Below the pieces are notes generated by a model. It did no database searches. It saw only the letters and a program-made list of their open reading frames with translations, and was not told the origin of the DNA. This document shows positions 1-12,076 of a stretch of 64,000 bases of DNA, one piece after another; the stretch's first letter is position 1; the number at the start of each line of letters is the position of its first letter. The stretch covers positions 310,001 to 374,000 of the forward strand of contig VOGB01000004.1 in NCBI GenBank assembly GCA_009493725.1, in the 5' to 3' direction. The translations under genes and the position numbers were made by a program. Origin of the DNA: Pseudoramibacter fermentans (GTDB taxonomy: Bacteria; Bacillota; Clostridia; Eubacteriales; Eubacteriaceae).

Positions 1-384
1 CCGACGAAGCACACCCGCGCGAAAGCGGACGTCATTGAGCAGATCTTCCCGAAGGAAGTCGTGCCGACCTTTGCGGTGCTGTGCCGGCACGGACAATTTA
101 AGAACATCCGCAAAATTTTAGACGCCTGTGAAGATCTGGCGGACATCGAAAACGGTACGGGCCACGGGACACTGTGGTACGCCGGCGAGATGCCGGACCG
201 CGAGGCGCTGGAAAAGCTGGTGTTCAATAAATTCGGCGTCCGCAACATCAAATGGAAGGTCGTTCGTGACGACGCATTGATCGGCGGCTTCCGCATCCGA
301 ATCCGCGATTTCGTGTACGACCATTCGGTGGCGGGCAGCTTTAAGGAATTGAACGCATTGATTAAAACACACAAACGGAGGTGA
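1..384 (+). CDS. atpH: F1F0 ATP synthase subunit delta, C-terminal part (5' end outside window)
   Basis: The reading frame is open from base 1, so the gene begins upstream of the window and only about 127 C-terminal codons are visible. Delta (OSCP in mitochondria) joins the peripheral stalk to the top of the alpha3beta3 head. The segment GGFRIRIRDFVYDHSVAGSF near the end matches the conserved delta C-terminus (a glycine-rich turn, then the final amphipathic helix). It is followed 4 nt later by atpA, whose GGAGG-type ribosome site lies inside the last delta codons, the normal Firmicutes order H-A-G-D-C. Upstream atpB, atpE and atpF are expected outside the window. Confidence 0.92.
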   Translation, partial: PTKHTRAKADVIEQIFPKEVVPTFAVLCRHGQFKNIRKILDACEDLADIENGTGHGTLWYAGEMPDREALEKLVFNKFGVRNIKWKVVRDDALIGGFRIRIRDFVYDHSVAGSFKELNALIKTHKRR

Positions 385-388
385 GAAC

Positions 389-1903
<1,515 letters not shown>

Positions 1904-1908
1904 GGATC

Positions 1909-2799
1909 ATGGCTTCACTCAATGAACTGAAAACCCGAATCGCCTCGGTTCAGGACACGATGAAGATCACCAACGCCATGTACATGATCTCGAACAACAA
2001 GATGCGCAAGGCGAGAAAGGCCTGGCAGGATACCCTGCCGTATTTCGATACGCTGGAATCCGTACTGGCCTTGGCGCTGCGCCATCTGCCGGACGAGGAT
2101 GCCGAACATCCGTTCTTCGACAGCCGGCCGGAAATTCCAGCCGAAGAGCGGAAGACGGGCTACATCGTGATCACAGGGGATAAAGGGCTGGCCGGCGCCT
2201 ATCACCAGAACATCTTCAAGCTTCTGGAAAAATCGTTAAAGTCGACGCCGAACAACCAGATCTTTGTCGTCGGCCAGGTCGGCGTACATTATCTGCGCCA
2301 GCGGAAAATCCCCTTCGATGTCAACTTCATGTACACGGCTCAGGATCCGACTTTGGGCCGGGCCCGGGACATGGCTTACCGCGTTTTTCAGGCCTTCCAT
2401 CATCACATGCTGGACGATGTGTACATCATTTATACGAAAATGATCAACTCGGTCACGATGGAGACGACGAAGACGAAGGTCCTGCCGCTGGAACCGAAGG
2501 ACGTGCTCGAAACGGCCGATCCGATTCATACGGAGTTTGAACTGTACCCGACACCGCGAGCGGTTGTAAACACCGTCGTTCCGGATTACACCGTCGGCGA
2601 AATTTACAGCGCGATGGTCGAGGCTTACTGCTCCGAACAGAATTCCAGGGTCATGGCCATGGAAAACGCGACGGATTCGGCGAAAGACATTCTGTCGGAT
2701 CTCAAACTCGAGTACAACCGCGTCCGCCAGGCCAGCATTACTCAGGAAATCACGGAAATCGCGGCAGGCGCGAGGGCACAGCAGAAAGGAAAGAGCTAA
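1909..2799 (+). CDS. atpG: F1 ATP synthase subunit gamma (central stalk)
   Basis: Gamma is the rotating coiled-coil shaft inside the alpha3beta3 hexamer. The N-terminus ASLNELKTRIASVQDTMKIT and the C-terminal helix with MENATDSAKDILSDL followed by RQASITQEITEI are the two conserved ends that form the coiled coil. The middle is less conserved, as normal for gamma. Length 296 aa is typical. The gene lies between atpA (5 nt gap) and atpD (7 nt gap). Confidence 0.97.
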   Translation: MASLNELKTRIASVQDTMKITNAMYMISNNKMRKARKAWQDTLPYFDTLESVLALALRHLPDEDAEHPFFDSRPEIPAEERKTGYIVITGDKGLAGAYHQNIFKLLEKSLKSTPNNQIFVVGQVGVHYLRQRKIPFDVNFMYTAQDPTLGRARDMAYRVFQAFHHHMLDDVYIIYTKMINSVTMETTKTKVLPLEPKDVLETADPIHTEFELYPTPRAVVNTVVPDYTVGEIYSAMVEAYCSEQNSRVMAMENATDSAKDILSDLKLEYNRVRQASITQEITEIAAGARAQQKGKS

Positions 2800-2806
2800 A
2801 GAATAG

Positions 2807-4207
<1,401 letters not shown>

Positions 4208-4219
4208 GCAGGTGATCTG

Positions 4220-4618
4220 ATGGCGTTATTTGATTTGAAAATTGTGGCCAGCAACCGCTTGTTCTACGAAGGCAAATGCCAGTCCCTCACGATTCCGTGT
4301 ACCGACGGCGAAAAACAGGTGTTGGCCCATCACTCGGCGATGCTGATGGCGATGACCAACGGCACGCTGCGCTTTACCGACGAATCCGGCGCCGAAACGA
4401 TCGCCGTTTCAGGCACAGGCTTTGCCGAAGTGGTCGACAATCAGGTGACGGTAATCGTCGATACGGTCGAACGGCCGGAAGAAATCGACGCGAACCGCGC
4501 CAAGGCAGCGGCCGAACGTGCGGAAGAACGCCTGCGCCAGCGCAAGAGCCTGCAGGAATACTACAAAGGCCAGGCGGCTCTGTCCCGTGCGGTGGCCCGT
4601 CTGAAGGTCAAACGGTAG
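4220..4618 (+). CDS. atpC: F1 ATP synthase subunit epsilon
   Basis: Epsilon (132 aa) contacts gamma and the c-ring and can brake ATP hydrolysis. The N-terminal beta-sandwich begins LFDLKIVASNRLFYEGKCQS, and the C-terminal helical hairpin contains EEIDANRAKAAAERAEERL, the usual pattern. It is the last gene of the ATP synthase operon and is followed by a hairpin with a T-run. Confidence 0.95.
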   Translation: MALFDLKIVASNRLFYEGKCQSLTIPCTDGEKQVLAHHSAMLMAMTNGTLRFTDESGAETIAVSGTGFAEVVDNQVTVIVDTVERPEEIDANRAKAAAERAEERLRQRKSLQEYYKGQAALSRAVARLKVKR

Positions 4619-4651
4619 AAAAATTTAAAAATAATACGAGTCTCCGAATCC

Positions 4652-4688
4652 AGAGCGCTATTTCTGGTGACGGCGGCTCTTTTTTATT
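4652..4688 (+). terminator. Likely terminator of the ATP synthase operon
   Basis: AGAGC at 4652-4656 pairs with GCTCT at 4676-4680, with extra GC pairs beyond a bulge, and a run of T follows. The stem is imperfect, so strength is uncertain. Confidence 0.6.
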
Positions 4689-4751
4689 TAAGACAACGGC
4701 GGGAAGGGCACAAAAGTAGTGTTATCCGTTTATTTTTTCGAGCTGATTCGT

Positions 4752-4757
4752 TATAAT
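4752..4757 (+). promoter_or_regulatory. -10 box of an apparently leaderless gene
   Basis: A perfect TATAAT ends 6 nt before the ATG at 4764, so transcription would start at or next to the A of the start codon. The -35 region is weak (TTTATT at 4729-4734, 17 nt spacer). No Shine-Dalgarno sequence precedes the ATG. The same TATAAT-N6-ATG layout recurs at 54841. Confidence 0.6.
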
Positions 4758-4763
4758 AAAACC

Positions 4764-5369
4764 ATGAAACTGACAATTGTCCGGCATGCCCAGACCTTGG
4801 GCAATGCCGAAAAACGTTATTTAGGGATGACGGAATCCGAGTTGACCGAGAGGGGAAGGGCCCAGCAGGCCCAGACCTTAGCGCGGCTTTCGGGGACGAC
4901 CTTCGACGCCGTGTACGCGAGCCCTTCCGGGCGGACGATGGCGATGGCCGAGCAGCTAGCCCGCGCCAGTCACGTGCGTGTCCGACAGGACGACCGGCTC
5001 AGGGAAATGCATTTCGGCATTTTCGACGGCTTGACCGCGGCAGAGGCCGAAGCTCAATATCAAGAGATCTGGCAGGCCTGGCTCGCCGATTTCGACCGCT
5101 ACCGTCTGCCGGAGGGCGAAGGCTTTCAAGATGTCAAGGCGCGGTTCGCCGCATTCTGGAAAGAGATTAAAGGCGCGTACGACGACAGCGCTCACCTTGC
5201 GCTGGTCACCCACGGCGGCGTGGTCCGCGCGGCCCTTGCGGTGCTCTGCGGGATGCCCGACGCGCTGACCTGGCACGTCGAGACCCAGCCCGCGTCAATT
5301 GTGCAAATCAAAATGATCGGCGATTACGGCGTACTCTGCGGGCTCATTCCGTCCGAAACATTACAATAA
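4764..5369 (+). CDS. Histidine phosphatase family protein (phosphoglycerate mutase-like)
   Basis: A 201-aa protein of the branch-1 histidine phosphatase superfamily. The signature VRHAQTLGNAEKRY at the N-terminus supplies the phospho-accepting His, EMHFGIFDGL carries the acid/base Glu region, and VTHGGVVRA carries the second catalytic His. The resemblance to CobC-like and GpmB-like phosphatases does not fix the substrate, and no cobalamin genes are nearby. I chose ATG 4764 over the upstream GTG at 4719 because the phosphatase fold begins directly after it. It lacks a ribosome site and sits 6 nt after a TATAAT, suggesting a leaderless mRNA. Confidence 0.85.
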   Translation: MKLTIVRHAQTLGNAEKRYLGMTESELTERGRAQQAQTLARLSGTTFDAVYASPSGRTMAMAEQLARASHVRVRQDDRLREMHFGIFDGLTAAEAEAQYQEIWQAWLADFDRYRLPEGEGFQDVKARFAAFWKEIKGAYDDSAHLALVTHGGVVRAALAVLCGMPDALTWHVETQPASIVQIKMIGDYGVLCGLIPSETLQ

Positions 5370-5388
5370 TTTTTTATAGGAGAGTTAT

Positions 5389-6426
5389 TTGGAAAAAGTA
5401 AAACGTGAAATCTTAATCGATTCGGCGGACGTGCTGACGCCGCTTTTCGGCGAATACGACGCCAACGTCAAGCAGATTGAAAAGAGCTTCGGCGTGCACA
5501 TCAATGTCCGGGACTCAAAATTGACGGTGACCGGTGAAGCCCCCGGCGTCGAAGGGGCGCTGGCCGTCATCGGCGACATGGTCGGTGTGATCAAGAAGGA
5601 CAAGGGCATCAGCGCGGACACGACCCATTATCTGATCGAAATGCGCATGAAGGGCATCAACAGCCAATACGCGGAGATGATGGACGACATCATCTGCTTC
5701 ACGACTCGGGGCAAGCCGATTAAGGCGAAGACCCTCGGCCAGCACCGCTACATCGACGCCATTCGGCACAACGATATCGTCTTCGGGATCGGCCCGGCCG
5801 GCACCGGCAAGACCTACCTCGCGATGGCGATGGCCATCACCGCCTTTAAAAACGGGGACGTGAGCCGTTTGATTTTGACCCGGCCTGCGGTCGAAGCCGG
5901 CGAAAAGCTCGGCTTTCTGCCCGGCGACCTGCAGGACAAGGTCGACCCGTACCTGCGCCCGCTTTACGACGCGCTGTTTGAAATCATGGGGCCGGAGGCT
6001 TTCGAGCGCAATATGGAAAAGGGGCTCATCGAAGTGGCGCCGCTGGCCTACATGCGCGGCCGCACCCTTGAAAATGCGTACATCATTTTGGACGAAGCCC
6101 AGAACACGACGCCGGCCCAGATGAAGATGTTCTTGACCCGCTTCGGCGCGGGCTCCAAGGTCATCGTCACCGGGGACGTCACCCAAATCGACCTGCCCTC
6201 CGGAAAACGCTCGGGGCTCATCGAAGCCCAGCGCGTGCTGAAGGGCATCAAGGGCATCGACTTCATCGAATTCGATTATTCGGATGTGGTGCGCCACCGC
6301 CTCGTGCAGCGCATCATCGAAGCCTACGAAAAGTACGACCAGACGCGTGCGGCCCATCAAGAATCGGAAGCGGACAGCGAAGAAAAAGACGCGCCCCGCC
6401 GGAGAAAACACCATGATCACCATTGA
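5389..6426 (+). CDS. phoH: PhoH family ATPase
   Basis: A 345-aa PhoH-type P-loop ATPase. Walker A GPAGTGKT is at residues 135-142 and Walker B ILDEAQNT has its acidic pair at D235-E236. An N-terminal KH-like region (about residues 10-80) precedes the ATPase core, and the C-terminus is charged. The start is TTG at 5389, five bases after AGGAGAG; no ATG fits. The gene overlaps ybeY by 14 nt, the usual phoH-ybeY pairing, which ties it to rRNA/RNA processing. The exact substrate of PhoH is not known. Confidence 0.92.
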   Translation: MEKVKREILIDSADVLTPLFGEYDANVKQIEKSFGVHINVRDSKLTVTGEAPGVEGALAVIGDMVGVIKKDKGISADTTHYLIEMRMKGINSQYAEMMDDIICFTTRGKPIKAKTLGQHRYIDAIRHNDIVFGIGPAGTGKTYLAMAMAITAFKNGDVSRLILTRPAVEAGEKLGFLPGDLQDKVDPYLRPLYDALFEIMGPEAFERNMEKGLIEVAPLAYMRGRTLENAYIILDEAQNTTPAQMKMFLTRFGAGSKVIVTGDVTQIDLPSGKRSGLIEAQRVLKGIKGIDFIEFDYSDVVRHRLVQRIIEAYEKYDQTRAAHQESEADSEEKDAPRRRKHHDHH

Positions 6427-6928
6427 TTTTGAAAACCAAACCGCGTACAAGGCCGAAGAGAAATGGCTGCCTGAAATCGAAGCCTACATCCAGAAGACTT
6501 TGGTTACAGAAGGCATTGATCTCGACCTCAACACCTACGAAATTTCGCTGACCTGGGTCGAGCCGGAGACGATTCACAGACTGAACGCGGAGTACCGCGG
6601 CATCGACCGGGAAACCGACGTGCTGTCCTTCCCGATGTACAACTTCCCTGAGGATCAGGCCGTGCTGACGACACCGTCGGAGATACCGGTGCTCCTCGGC
6701 GATATTGTGCTCAATCCAGCCCGCGCCAAGGCGCAGGGCGCGGAATACGGCACCGGAATGGAGCGGGAAATGTGCTACCTGTCGGTGCATTCGACGCTGC
6801 ACCTGCTCGGCTACGATCACATGGAGCCTGAGGATAAGAAGCAGATGCGCGCCCGGGAAAAGACCGTCATCGGTGACGTGGGTACGCCGCTGAAATCACA
6901 GGAAAATCAAGAAGGAGCAAACCAGTGA
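6413..6928 (+). CDS. ybeY: Endoribonuclease YbeY (16S rRNA maturation, zinc-dependent)
   Basis: YbeY is a single-strand endoribonuclease needed for 16S rRNA 3' maturation and ribosome quality control. The zinc motif HSTLHLLGYDH (HxxxHxxxxxH) is intact, and DVLSFPMY matches the family. ATG 6413 gives 171 aa, follows a GGAG and begins MITIDFEN; a longer in-frame reading from 6284 would overlap phoH heavily and is unlikely. The last codons run past the HGYDH motif with a short extra tail. It overlaps phoH upstream and dgkA (GTGA) downstream. Confidence 0.95.
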   Translation: MITIDFENQTAYKAEEKWLPEIEAYIQKTLVTEGIDLDLNTYEISLTWVEPETIHRLNAEYRGIDRETDVLSFPMYNFPEDQAVLTTPSEIPVLLGDIVLNPARAKAQGAEYGTGMEREMCYLSVHSTLHLLGYDHMEPEDKKQMRAREKTVIGDVGTPLKSQENQEGANQ

Positions 6929-7281
6929 AACGCCTGAGAAAAAGCTTTCATTACGCCTTTGAAGGGCTCGGCTACGTCATCAAGACCCAGCCCAATATGC
7001 GCATTCACTCGGTGATGGCGCTGATCGCCATCGCCCTCGGTTTCATTTTTCACGTCAGCCACGCCGAATGGCTCGCTCTGGTTCTGGTCATTGGTTTTGT
7101 CATGATTCTCGAGGTCATCAACACGGCGGTTGAAACGCTGGTGGATCTCTACACCGAGGAATTCAACCATTTGGCTAAGATCGCGAAGGACACGGCCGCG
7201 GCGGCCGTCCTGTGCATGGCGATCGTGTCAGTGATCGTCGGCGTGATCATTTTCGCGCCGAAGGTGCTGGCGCTGTTCTGA
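6925..7281 (+). CDS. dgkA: Diacylglycerol/undecaprenol kinase, DgkA family
   Basis: A small integral membrane lipid kinase (118 aa) with about three membrane helices. The family signature EVINTAVETLVDL is intact, with the Glu/Asn residues used in metal-ATP binding. In Firmicutes the homologue phosphorylates undecaprenol. The start is GTG at 6925, overlapping the ybeY stop as GTGA, with GAAGGAG upstream. The neighbourhood ybeY-dgkA-era-recO is conserved in Firmicutes. Confidence 0.93.
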   Translation: MKRLRKSFHYAFEGLGYVIKTQPNMRIHSVMALIAIALGFIFHVSHAEWLALVLVIGFVMILEVINTAVETLVDLYTEEFNHLAKIAKDTAAAAVLCMAIVSVIVGVIIFAPKVLALF

Positions 7282-7303
7282 ATCAAAACAAAGTGAGGTA
7301 AAT

Positions 7304-8209
<906 letters not shown>

Positions 8210-8965
8210 ATGGCGTCGGTCAAGACGAAGGCCCTCGTCATTCGGGAGTCGCCCTATCAGGACAACGACAAGCTGCTGACGCTGTTCACCGAAAAATACG
8301 GCAAGCAGCGGGCCATCGCCCGAGGCGCGAGACGGCGCAAAGGCGCGCTGAGGAGTGTGACCCAGCTCTTCACCTACGGCGATTTCATGTATTTCGAGGG
8401 CAAGAATTTTGCGAACATTTCCGACGCGACACTAATTGAGTCTTTTTATAAGCTAAGAGGCGACATTGTCAAGGTGACGCTGGCGTCCTACGTCGCGGAG
8501 CTTTTGGACGCCTTTTACGATTTTTATCAGGGTGATCCGGAAATGCTCAAGGCGGTGACCCACATTTTTTATTATTGGTCGGAACACCTGGCTGAAAACG
8601 ACGAGGCATTGGCCGCCTGCTTTCAACTTAAGCTGACGCGCATTCAAGGGCTTGGGCCGGAACTGTCGCGCTGCGTGCGGTGCGGCGAAAGGGAACAGCT
8701 GACTGGATTTTCGCTTCAGGACGGCGGCACCGTCTGCGAAAGCTGCCTGAAGCCGGGCGATCTGCCAGTCAATCCCGACTTGATCGCCGATATGCGCCGG
8801 TGGATGGGGGAACCGATCAAAACCATCTGCCACACCAAATGGGACGCCGACCGCGTCCGTCAGGGACTCGATCTGATGGACCGCTACATTACCGTTCAGC
8901 TTGGACGGCAGACCAAAAGCTATCAATTTTACAAGGAATTATCTGCTCAGAGCAGCAGGCAGTGA
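8210..8965 (+). CDS. recO: DNA repair protein RecO
   Basis: RecO works with RecF and RecR to load RecA at single-strand gaps. The 251-aa protein has the N-terminal OB fold (KALVIRESPYQDNDKLLTLF) and a C-terminal helical domain with a four-Cys zinc finger (CVRCGERE, then CESC about 16 residues on). The ATG directly abuts the era stop codon. Confidence 0.94.
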   Translation: MASVKTKALVIRESPYQDNDKLLTLFTEKYGKQRAIARGARRRKGALRSVTQLFTYGDFMYFEGKNFANISDATLIESFYKLRGDIVKVTLASYVAELLDAFYDFYQGDPEMLKAVTHIFYYWSEHLAENDEALAACFQLKLTRIQGLGPELSRCVRCGEREQLTGFSLQDGGTVCESCLKPGDLPVNPDLIADMRRWMGEPIKTICHTKWDADRVRQGLDLMDRYITVQLGRQTKSYQFYKELSAQSSRQ

Positions 8966-8987
8966 AATCCAATAAAGGAGGGCAACC

Positions 8988-10433
8988 ATGATAGAGAATC
9001 TTTCCGCACCCGGTGAATTGGCACAATGGTCCGAGGGCTGTGTTGAAGCGCTGCAGAATGGGGATTTCACCCGAATCCGCGTGCGCAACCACCGTCGGCT
9101 CATCCTGGCCGAGTACGGCGCTGACGATATTCTAATTGATTTGTCAGAAAAAGGGCCCGGCCGGGTTTATCTGCACATCGAATCCACCTCGAAGGAGGTG
9201 CTCCGGTGGTTTAAATCCTGTGTGACCGAGGCGATGCTGAGTGTCCGGCCCAACGTCAACCCAAACGCTGGACAGGCCCAGAACAGCCATGTACAGCACA
9301 CGCCGCAGAGCAGTGCGAATGCGGCAGCCCCGCACAGCGGCCAGAGCGCCTTCGATCAGGCTTACCGCAAGGCGCAGGCGGCCCGCCGTCAGGCCTCCCA
9401 GGAGGAACAGATGGCGCAGACGCCAGGTCCTGATGCCACGCGGATCGCGCCAGACACGTACCGGGAAGAACCCTTCGATCCGGACGCCACCCGCATTGCG
9501 AAAAGCCCCTTCGAGCGGGCGAGAGACCGCCAACTTTCGATGGGGGATGCCGCTCAGGCACAGGACGATGTTCCAACAGCTGACGACACCGCCTTTGACA
9601 CGCCCTACGATGATGACGCGGGGTACGACGATTACGATGACGGCTACGCAGATGCCGAAGGCTACGACGATGGCTACGCGGACGATTATGAGGAAGAGCC
9701 GACAGCGGAGATCGACCCCGTCGATTACGGCGATGAAGCGCCAGAGGGTGACACGCAGTATCTCGAATATCCGGAGGACGGGCTGTACGAAACGGGCGAC
9801 GTTTACGCGCCGGAGGATTACGACGATGCCCCTTACGATGACGGTTACACGGATGACACCGCGTACGATGGGGAAGACGGCGCCTACGAGGATGACTACG
9901 CCGACGGCCCTTACGGCGATTACGATGACGGCTACACCGATGCCGAAGGCTACGCGGACGACGATAAAGCCCTTGAGCCTGCGGCCCCTCAAACCTTCAA
10001 AGAAAAATGGGAGGCGTTGACAGAAAAGACCTGGTTTTTACTTTTGATGCTCGCGGTCTTCCCGCCGCTGGGCCTGTATTTGATCTGGCATTACAGACGT
10101 TGGACCGGCGGCAAACGCGTGCTCGCGACGGCCATCGGCCTTTTGTACTTCCTATTTGTTTGGCTCGGTTTTCTCGGCGTGAACACCGGCATCAACCGCG
10201 ACACCTTTACAAGTCTGCGGAGCCGAACGAGCCAGTCCACCGGCAGCAACGTCCAGAACACGCCGGATACCAGCTCGGATTCAACGGACACGTCAAACAG
10301 TACCGATTCGACGACCTCTGATTCCACCACTGATTCCACTGCAAATTCGGCGGACAGCACCAGCGGCAGCAACACCGTGCTGGAGCAGGCCGTCAGCCAG
10401 TTCAACAATTGGGTCTCCAATCTTGTGCCGTAA
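8988..10433 (+). CDS. Membrane protein with long Asp/Tyr-rich repeat region (function unknown)
   Basis: I do not recognise this 481-aa protein as a named family. An N-terminal globular part (about 1-85) is followed by a Gln/Ala-rich linker with two DATRIA segments. Residues about 195-335 are an extremely acidic Asp/Tyr/Gly/Ala region built on units such as YDDGYADAEGYDDGYADDY, with a second copy about 95 residues later. Two hydrophobic helices follow (about 348-368 and 378-398) around FPPLGLYLIW, a motif common in small Firmicutes membrane proteins, then a Ser/Thr/Asp-rich tail. The tail is probably outside the cell and the acidic part inside, or the reverse. It has a strong AAAGGAGG ribosome site and its own terminator. 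Confidence 0.8.
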   Translation: MIENLSAPGELAQWSEGCVEALQNGDFTRIRVRNHRRLILAEYGADDILIDLSEKGPGRVYLHIESTSKEVLRWFKSCVTEAMLSVRPNVNPNAGQAQNSHVQHTPQSSANAAAPHSGQSAFDQAYRKAQAARRQASQEEQMAQTPGPDATRIAPDTYREEPFDPDATRIAKSPFERARDRQLSMGDAAQAQDDVPTADDTAFDTPYDDDAGYDDYDDGYADAEGYDDGYADDYEEEPTAEIDPVDYGDEAPEGDTQYLEYPEDGLYETGDVYAPEDYDDAPYDDGYTDDTAYDGEDGAYEDDYADGPYGDYDDGYTDAEGYADDDKALEPAAPQTFKEKWEALTEKTWFLLLMLAVFPPLGLYLIWHYRRWTGGKRVLATAIGLLYFLFVWLGFLGVNTGINRDTFTSLRSRTSQSTGSNVQNTPDTSSDSTDTSNSTDSTTSDSTTDSTANSADSTSGSNTVLEQAVSQFNNWVSNLVP

Positions 10434-10435
10434 AA

Positions 10436-10480
10436 AAATCTCCAACCTTTGAGTGTATCTCAGAGATTGGAGATTTTTTA
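10436..10480. terminator. Bidirectional terminator between convergent genes
   Basis: AAATCTCCAA (10436-10445) pairs perfectly with TTGGAGATTT (10467-10476), flanked by A-run and T-run, so it can stop transcription from both the acidic membrane protein gene and pepD. Confidence 0.85.
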
Positions 10481-10499
10481 TTGCGGGGATGCTGTGATT

Positions 10500-11960
10500 T
10501 TACGCCAGCGCTTCGACAGCCGCCTTTAAAAACGCGTAGGTCCGTTTGAAAGACGGGATCGACATGTGTTCGTTGGCCGTGTGGATGTCGATGTTGTCCG
10601 GACCGATGGAGACAATGTCGAGGTCCGGCAGGGCGTGGGCAAAGAGGGCGCATTCGAGACCGCCGTGGATAACCATCGGCGTAAGGGCTTTGCCGGTTTG
10701 TGCCTGCCAAATAGCAGACATCGTGTCGAGCAGGGGAGAAGTCTCTCTTGCCGGCCACGCCGGGTAGGAGCTGGGCGCGCCGGTGGTGCCGCCGAGGAGG
10801 TCGATCAGCCGGGTCACCCGTCCGCAGAGCATGTCTCTGGCGGCGTCGTGGTCGCTTCGGATGAGGAAGACGAGGGACAGTGCCTTGTCGGAAGTCGCTG
10901 CGACGCCGAGGTTCAGAGAAGTATTGACTGCGCCGGGGACAGAGCGGTTCATCGCGACGACGCCGGTCGGCGCTGCGGAAAGGGCGCCGAGCACGCGGGC
11001 TTCGGAATCGGGGTCGAGGACGGACGCTTCGACCGCGTCGGCCTGAGGAAAATCGAGAGCGAGGGTCATGCCCTGATCCCGCTTCCCGGCGATGGCGCGG
11101 AAGGTGTGCTGCAGTGCGTTGACGGTCTGATCGAGGGTCACGCGTTCGCTCGGCGCGATGAGCAGGGTGGCTTCGGCCGAGGTTGGAATCGCGTTGTCCC
11201 GTTCGCCGCCCTTTAAGTCGACGATGGAGAAATCGACGTCCTTGGCGATGGCGCAGAGCGCGTCGGCGAGCACCTTGACCGCGTTCAAGCCGAATTGGTC
11301 GATTTCGTCGCCAGAGTGGCCGCCGGCCAGACCCGAAACACTCAGCACCGCGGCAAGGCCCTTGGCCTTCACGCGGCGGATCGGCAGCGTGCTCTTCATG
11401 TGGGTGCCGCCGGCGCAGCCGACGGTCGCCGTGCCTTCGTCCTCAGAGTCCAGGTTGATCATGAATTTGGCGTCGGCAAACTGCTGATAGTCCAACGCGT
11501 AGGCCCCGTCCATGCCGACTTCCTCTTCCGTCGTGAAAACGAGGTAGAGCTTCGGGTGGACGAAATCCGGCTCGTCGAGCAGCGCCAGCGCCATGGCCAC
11601 GCCCGCGCCGTCGTCGGCGCCGAGGGTGGTGCCGTCGGCGTAGAGGTCGTCGCCCTTGAGCACAAGGGTGATCGGATCGATGTCAAAATCGTGAATCACG
11701 CCGGGCTTGGCCACCGTGACCATGTCGAGATGGCCCTGGAGAATGACCGGCGCAGCGTCCTCGTGGCCGGGGGTGGCCGGGACGGTAATGACGACGTTGC
11801 CGACGTCGTCCCGTTCGGCGTTCAGGTGTTTTTCTTCGGCAAAGGCCAAAATGGCGTTCGAGAGCTTTTCTGTATGATAAGAGCCGTGGGGAATATCCGC
11901 AATCGCTTTGAAATGCTTAAATAAATGTTCAGACTGTAAATTTTTAAGTGGATCAGACAT
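10500..11960 (-). CDS. pepD: Aminoacyl-histidine dipeptidase (PepD, M20 family)
   Basis: A 486-aa cytosolic M20 metallopeptidase that hydrolyses Xaa-His and other dipeptides. The metal-site segments QGHLDMV, GADDGAGVA and TTEEEVGMDGA are all present, as is a second motif group around GGLECALFA near the C-terminus. Length matches E. coli PepD (485 aa). I chose the ATG at 11960, which follows GGGAGGG; a TTG six codons upstream lies inside that ribosome site. It converges on the acidic membrane protein gene and shares its terminator. Confidence 0.94.
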   Translation of the reverse strand: MSDPLKNLQSEHLFKHFKAIADIPHGSYHTEKLSNAILAFAEEKHLNAERDDVGNVVITVPATPGHEDAAPVILQGHLDMVTVAKPGVIHDFDIDPITLVLKGDDLYADGTTLGADDGAGVAMALALLDEPDFVHPKLYLVFTTEEEVGMDGAYALDYQQFADAKFMINLDSEDEGTATVGCAGGTHMKSTLPIRRVKAKGLAAVLSVSGLAGGHSGDEIDQFGLNAVKVLADALCAIAKDVDFSIVDLKGGERDNAIPTSAEATLLIAPSERVTLDQTVNALQHTFRAIAGKRDQGMTLALDFPQADAVEASVLDPDSEARVLGALSAAPTGVVAMNRSVPGAVNTSLNLGVAATSDKALSLVFLIRSDHDAARDMLCGRVTRLIDLLGGTTGAPSSYPAWPARETSPLLDTMSAIWQAQTGKALTPMVIHGGLECALFAHALPDLDIVSIGPDNIDIHTANEHMSIPSFKRTYAFLKAAVEALA

Positions 11961-12017
11961 GTTGATCCCTCCCTTCAAGTCATTGCGGCCATTATACCAA
12001 ATGCGGCGCGCGTCCGC

Positions 12018-12046
12018 TTGCTTTTACCCCCTATTTTTCTTATAAT
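12018..12046 (+). promoter_or_regulatory. Sigma-A promoter for the DUF308-mnmA operon
   Basis: TTGCTT (12018-12023), a 17-nt spacer and a perfect TATAAT (12041-12046), about 30 nt before the DUF308 gene. Confidence 0.75.
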
Positions 12047-12076
12047 AAAGGAAATTTAATTTATGGGAGAAATTCA

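Noticed and set aside
4719..4763. Upstream GTG start for the histidine phosphatase
   Set aside because: No ribosome site; the extra residues precede the fold and cover the -10 box.
9631..9955. Possible CRISPR-like or tandem repeat array
   Set aside because: The repeated units are coding, irregular and have no spacers; they encode the acidic Asp/Tyr region.
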